A stretch of 64,000 nucleotides of DNA, taken from contig SIJG01000045.1 of the NCBI GenBank assembly GCA_023374025.1, positions 62,001 to 126,000 on the forward strand, given 5' to 3'. Source of the DNA: Heterodera schachtii. Taxonomy: Eukaryota; Nematoda; Chromadorea; Rhabditida; Heteroderidae. A program made the translations under genes and the position numbers. Positions 58,801-64,000 of this stretch are shown piece by piece. Under the pieces are notes generated by a model. The model saw only the letters and a program-made list of their open reading frames with translations, was not told the origin of the DNA and made no database searches. Each line of letters opens with the position of its first letter. Within the stretch, counting starts at the first letter, position 1.

Positions 58801-60195
58801 TTATACAATTTACTCAATTCACCGGTACAATGCTTGTTAAATCATAAATAATATAAAAATAAAAATAAAGTTTAAAACATAAAAGAATTACTTAATGAAC
58901 ATTTTAAATATTTAATATAAAGTTTTTATTTTTATGAATTTATAAACGTAATTTATAGATGCAATTGTTTTTGCGTAAGATTATCTATGAGTTTCTCTGA
59001 CAACTTTAATACATATTTTTGATTAAAATTTTATTTTATTTTTTATAAATAAAATTTTTGTGTAAATATTAAAAAAAAACTTATTCATAATTTCAAAATC
59101 ACTAAACATAATTAATGCAAAAGAATTGCATTTTAAACCCAAATAAATTCTCGTAAATATTAATTTACAATAGAATGTAGCAAAAACAAAAATATGATTG
59201 GAAAATTGCAGGAAAAAGTATCACGGTCCCAAGTTAATTTGAATTTTGACAATACATCCTGCAAAAATAATATAAAAACAATTATTTAAAATTTTGAATA
59301 TTCGTATAAAAAATTTAAAAGTGTTTATAATACGCATAATAAAAAATGAAATTGATTTTGAAAAAGGATAAAAGAATTTTGAAAAAAAGTCTTATAATTA
59401 TTAATAAATTTGTATAAGAATATGCATTATCAAATTTTTATCATATTTTTTTAAAGAATTGATAAAAAATTATGCATTATCAATTTTATTTTACTTAATA
59501 CTTTTTATAAAATTTAATTATATTTTATATGACAACAATGAAATTGTTGTCAACCAAATCACGGACACAACCAAATCGCGGAGGCAGAACGCGGATGATT
59601 GCTTGCCACTAAATAGAATGCAAAGCATACTGAAGTAATCAAAAAGAGACTTTTAACAATTATTAATTAAAAATCAAGTAAAATAAATAATGTTTCTTTT
59701 CCATATAAAAAGTTTTTTAATTTATTATTTATTTTATGAATAAATAATGAATTAAAAAATATAATATGTTGTAAATTTCCAGATAAAAACACAAATATAT
59801 AAATAAAAATGTTAAATTAAATACAATTAAAATTTTATGGAATCCAAATCCTAATTAAAGTCTTTTTACATATTTAATGATAAAAAAGATTGAAATGGCT
59901 ACAGAAAAATGGATTAACAAAAATTAGAATAACCGTGCTTCACACCCTTCAAATATTTGATCAATTCCAATAAATTACCACTCCGCAAGAGAACAAGGCA
60001 TATGTGACGGATATTTGAAAATAAAGTAGCAAAATTTAATAGTTGTTGAAACATTTAAAGTTTAGATAAAAGACCCTTTATTTGATAAGCCTAATTTGTA
60101 AGATGTAAAATAAAAAAAATAAAATAAAATACAAAAATAGGCATATTAAACAGATTTAGCTTAATAATAGAAAAAGTAAAAGCCGAAATTGGAAC
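55863..60195. other. AT-rich desert, no gene seen
   Basis: No convincing ORF, repeat array or RNA gene was found. Composition is uniformly AT-rich. Confidence 0.65.
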
Positions 60196-60220
60196 ACTCA
60201 TACATTCACAATTAAGTGCA

Positions 60221-60517
60221 ATGGCCGAAAATTGGCTGCGTTCGGCTTTTCAGCAAGGGCCAATGAATGAAGCAACAAATAAAAAAGGAAATTGCGGACA
60301 AAAAATGGGGAAAAAACGGGCATTTCCTTTTTCCCAATCAACGGCAGAATCAGGCGAAAGTTGGAGGAAAGTTGGAAAAAGTGGCGCATCACAATGGCAG
60401 CGAACCCATGAGCTGACAACCGCAGCAGCAGATGCAGTCGAGGCTTTGGCCGAACATCTTCGCGACTACAATGTTGCCGTGTTGTCGGCCGCCGGACTGT
60501 CGCTGATTTCATCTTAG
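60221..60517 (+). CDS. Possible single-exon protein, 98 aa, unidentified
   Basis: A GC-richer island in AT-rich sequence. It runs from ATG to TAG and reads MAENWLRSAFQQGPMNEATN, then a Lys/Gly/Ser-rich middle (KKGNCGQKMGKKRAFPFS, SGESWRKVGKSGASQWQ). It ends with a likely helix, TTAAADAVEALAEHLRDYNV, AVLSAAGLSLISS. No signal peptide or membrane span is evident. The composition contrast favours coding, but the reverse strand is also open for 104 codons, so the strand is not certain. It could also be one exon of a larger gene. Not recognised. Confidence 0.4.
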   Translation: MAENWLRSAFQQGPMNEATNKKGNCGQKMGKKRAFPFSQSTAESGESWRKVGKSGASQWQRTHELTTAAADAVEALAEHLRDYNVAVLSAAGLSLISS

Positions 60518-61970
60518 CGACGAAAATTTAAAATTTTATGATTCATCTGTTTAAAATAATTTTCGCCAGAAATTATAACCTTTGTGATTTTAAGCCTTTT
60601 TATTAGTCAGCATTGTTTACATTTAAATTTCTGTCAGCCCGCCTATGTAAAATTGCCGTATGTAAACAATTGTAAAATCACCATTTTTTTTATCGTTCAA
60701 TTCGTTCATTAATAAATAAATTTGTTTGATCAAAACTCACTAATAAATTGTAAAAAATATATTGAAGTATTGGGAAATCCAATAAAATAAATTTAATTTA
60801 AATAAAATTAAATATTTAAATTAATTCTTATTGACTATCTGAAAAAGAGAGCCAATACTTTTTAATACTTTTAAGAAACTTTTACATATTTTCCCAATGC
60901 ACCAAATAATTTAAAAGTTCGGGAGGCTTTTTTTATAAGAATTGGGGTGGGTAATTCTGAATAAAATGATTCAAGTATAGAGCAAGAAATAAATATTAGA
61001 AAGGATCAAATTGTCTAAAGGTGGAAAAGGGAAAGAAAAAAGGTAAAAGAGGCCGATGACTCCTAAATGTGTTTATTTTACTTTTATTTAATTCTTCATT
61101 TGTTATTTATTTTATTAAATTAATTGTTATATTATTGTTATAATTTATATTGATGGTTTTGGTTCTTTCAAGTTGCTATTCATATTCATCAACATATGTA
61201 ATTTTTAATATACAAAATTTCATTTTGCATATTTAAGCATTATTTTTTATAATTTTCAATATTCTATTATTTTTATATTGTTGAGTTTTGTAATATTCTG
61301 ACTTTTGTATTCGGAAAGAATGTTAGCAACTTATTTAAGTGTTGCCGTAGAAATCTTGTTTTTTATAAATACAGATGCTAAATCGAAATCGGATAAAAAA
61401 TAAAAATGAATTAAATTTTTTTTTATCAATACCAAAATTTTTTTTTTTGATAAATTCATTTTTTACTATTATTTGAGAATAAATAATTTTAAATTTTTTT
61501 TATTTATTGCACTTGTCTTGTTTGATTGCGTACTTAAACCAATCCGTGATCACAAAAATATAAAATTTTCTTATCATGTGCGTTTTGTTCATTCATCAAC
61601 TTCATAACGAGCGTCAAGCTTATTAAAATTTCTTAGAGGATGCGGTATGTCGTCTTATTTTTTAATAAATTTAAAACTTATAATTTTATTTCACACTTAG
61701 AAGCACTTTTTGTTTCCCAAATTTTCAAATCTACCTCTTTTACCAATTTTATTATTTTTTTTATATGATCAAAGAAAACGGAAAAATACTTCAATTTTAC
61801 AAATAACAAAAATTTTATATGTTAAAAATTTAAGAATTTTTTTTTTAATTTTTAGCTATAAATGCTATAATTACATTATTTTAAATGCTTGAATCTATTA
61901 AGAAATTGAACGTGTTCAAAAATTTTTCACAAGAAAAGCATTTAGAAAATGTGGTTTCATTTACAAAAAA
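60518..61970. other. AT-rich spacer, no gene seen
   Basis: Nothing recognisable. A purine-rich patch lies near 61020-61060. The LINE remnant begins at about 61970 and may extend further upstream beyond recognition. Confidence 0.55.
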
Positions 61971-62500
61971 TATGAGGAAAGACTAAAAATCACTGATTTA
62001 CACAAATTGGAAGAAAGAAGAAAAATAAATGATTTAACAACAGCTTTTAAAATAATTAAAGGTTTCACCAGCCTAGATGCTGGAAAAAATTTCTTTTTCT
62101 GAGAAAGGCCCAGGAGGCCTTTACTTTTACGAGTAAAGCGCCACACGGCCAAAACTCAAAATAATTTTTTCAATAGAATAGTAAAAAACTGGAATAACCT
62201 TCCAGTGGTAGCGGTGCAAATTAATAAGGCAAAGGAATTCAGGGGTTTGCTAAAAGCAATGAATTCTGAATAGGAATATTCATGTGCCATTTTTACACAA
62301 TATTTTAATCGCCTGTGAATTTTTAACATTTGATTTATTTTTATTCATTTTTTATTACGGTATTTATTTTGTATTTTTTATTTGATCAACTTTATTTGTT
62401 GTTTTCTTTTTGGCACCATATAAGAGCACTAATGTGCCTTTGGTTTGCTCGATAAATTAAATTAAAAGAAAAAATTAAATTAAAAAATTAATTCAAATAA
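61971..62500 (+). mobile_element. LINE remnant, C-terminal end of ORF2 and 3' UTR
   Basis: The frame from 61971 reads YEERLKITDLHKLEERRKIN, DLTTAFKIIKGF and LDAGKNFFF, hits TGA at 62100, then continues in the same frame to NNFFNRIVKNWNNLPVVAVQ and KEFRGLLKAMNSE with stop at 62271. YEERL...LEERR...DL...FKII.G...NFF.NR.V..WN.LP is the usual region behind the reverse transcriptase of animal non-LTR elements. A 3' UTR with ATAAGAGCACTAATGTGCCT and an AAATT-rich tail follows. Reverse transcriptase and endonuclease are missing. The same 3' end is at 41378-41650. Confidence 0.8.
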
Positions 62501-64000
62501 TACAATTTTAAAAATTCAATAAAAATAAAAACATTGGTTGACATAGACAAATAGTTAAAATAAACCATATTTGTGGTTTAAACAATATTTTATCTTTTTC
62601 AGAAAAGATTTTTAATAATATAATGTAATTTTATTTTATTACAAAAAAATATCATGCATTTTATTGCCCTTCACCTATCTTTAGAAAATGTAAGTTTATT
62701 TATTTGCAATAACTTTTTAATATTTACAATCAATCTACTTATTGTGACAATTGAAGTAAACTGAAAAATTATAACATAATTAATACGATCTTTAATTAAG
62801 AACAACACATATAATACTTTTAAATAATTTCATTTAAACTTGAACTTGAAAAGTTTTAAATCTTCGTTGTTTCAAAATTCTTAGGTTCATATAAAATTTG
62901 TAATTTTAAAGTCCGATTTAAAAATTCAATATTAAAATTTAAAAAAATAGTCTTCAAGAACAGCTCAACAATTGGAGTAGTTTATTAGTTTATTTCTATT
63001 TATTTAAATTTTTCAAAACCGTTGTTGAACAAATTATAGGCCGAATGCAAGAAATTTTTATTTCAACCACTATAGGTGAAATAATTTAAAAATATTTAAT
63101 CATTCTACAGATGAGAATATTAAAACTATTTATGAAAAATATATTATTATATAAATAATTTAAAATTAATTCAAGGAAAAAATTATATTTGTAAAAAAGG
63201 CGCTAAAAATAGCGAAATAGCACAAAAATAATCTTATACTGAAAAAAAGATTAGTAATCGATTGGATTATATTTAAATATATTTAATTTTAAATCATCAT
63301 ACCTTTAACAATTATTTAAAAGTTCGATTTAAACGTTAATATTAAATTAAATGTTTGGAAAATTGAGTTCGAAACAAAATGAAAATAATTTTTAAACATT
63401 TTAATCATACTTCAATTTTAGTACTTATTTAATTTTGAGAAAGCTAATCAAATTAATTCAATGTGGATTCCTGCAATACTCATGTTAAATAAAATTATTT
63501 AAAAAGAAATAATTTAAAATAAATATCTGTGAAAGAAAATTATTTATTTTCATTATTACTCAATTCCAATATAATTATACAACGCATTTTTATCTCAAAT
63601 GACAATTTCAAATAAATTCATTATTATTAAAAAATTATATTTAGAATTAATTTTAGCATTTAATTTATCTAAATCGTAATTATATATTTTATCTTAAAAA
63701 AATAAATTAAATTTGACAAATATTATTTCACTATAATTTCTAACAAATGATATTTTTTAAACACGTTGAGAAATTTATTTGACATTTTATCAATATAGAT
63801 AAATTTAACCCAAAAAGGATTTAAAAAATTTTATATAAAAATTTAACATAGATTAATTAAATACAAAATAAAATACACCTAAATTAAAATGCATCGGATT
63901 GAAGAATTCGCAAATAGAGAAAAAGGACGAGATATAAGTGTTCTACTAATTAAACTGCAATTATTTAAATTTATACGGTAGATGTTTGTTTTTGTCATTA
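62501..64000. other. AT-rich sequence to window end, no gene seen
   Basis: No supported features. One arm of the intron palindrome motif (ACTATAGGTGAA) occurs at about 63069, probably by chance or as a relic. Confidence 0.6.

Overview
The window looks like nuclear DNA of a nematode. The genes have many short introns with T-rich acceptors, GC-rich exons in very AT-rich surroundings, animal-type gene families (heme peroxidase, SLC25 carrier), and no bacterial-style operons. My best guess is a plant-parasitic tylenchid, perhaps a cyst nematode; this is inferred from exon/intron style, not from a search. Most of the window is repeats, and only a few kilobases are coding.

Layout. 0-3.8 kb: 3' part of a heme (animal-type) peroxidase gene on +, nine exons joined in phase, with one apparent frameshift near the end. 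4.5-20.5 kb: three consecutive satellite arrays with unit lengths of about 136, 125 and 392 bp. 20.5-21.3 kb: a small unidentified four-exon gene on -, ending almost at the satellite edge. 22.2-24.0 kb: a hAT-like MITE and two inverted-repeat elements. 24.3-30.2 kb: a complete ten-exon mitochondrial carrier gene on - (pyrimidine nucleotide carrier type, SLC25A33/36-like, 370 aa). Its introns are full of related inverted-repeat elements. One intron begins exactly at the end of a MITE-like sequence.

31-52 kb: an AT-rich gene desert holding a 2.1-kb hAT-type element with a perfect 8-bp target duplication, and four foldback elements (35.7, 37.5, 42.7 and 48.2 kb). These four share similar outer ends and arms made of short tandem repeats; three are flanked by an 8-bp direct repeat. 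I consider this foldback family the most likely under-described system here. 52.4-55.5 kb: a degenerate multi-exon gene on + encoding coiled-coil, Pro-rich, Gln-rich and acidic segments. It has tandemly duplicated phase-0 exons, several in-frame stops, and a roughly 55-bp palindrome recurring in its non-coding segments. 55.7 kb: a small minisatellite hairpin element. 60.2 kb: a possible 98-aa single-exon gene. 62 kb: a LINE 3' end, matched by an inverted copy of the same 3' end at 41.4-41.6 kb.

The genes show no sign of working together. The peroxidase and the carrier are ordinary cellular genes separated by repeats. The region reads as a repeat-rich, low-recombination type of chromosome segment (inference).
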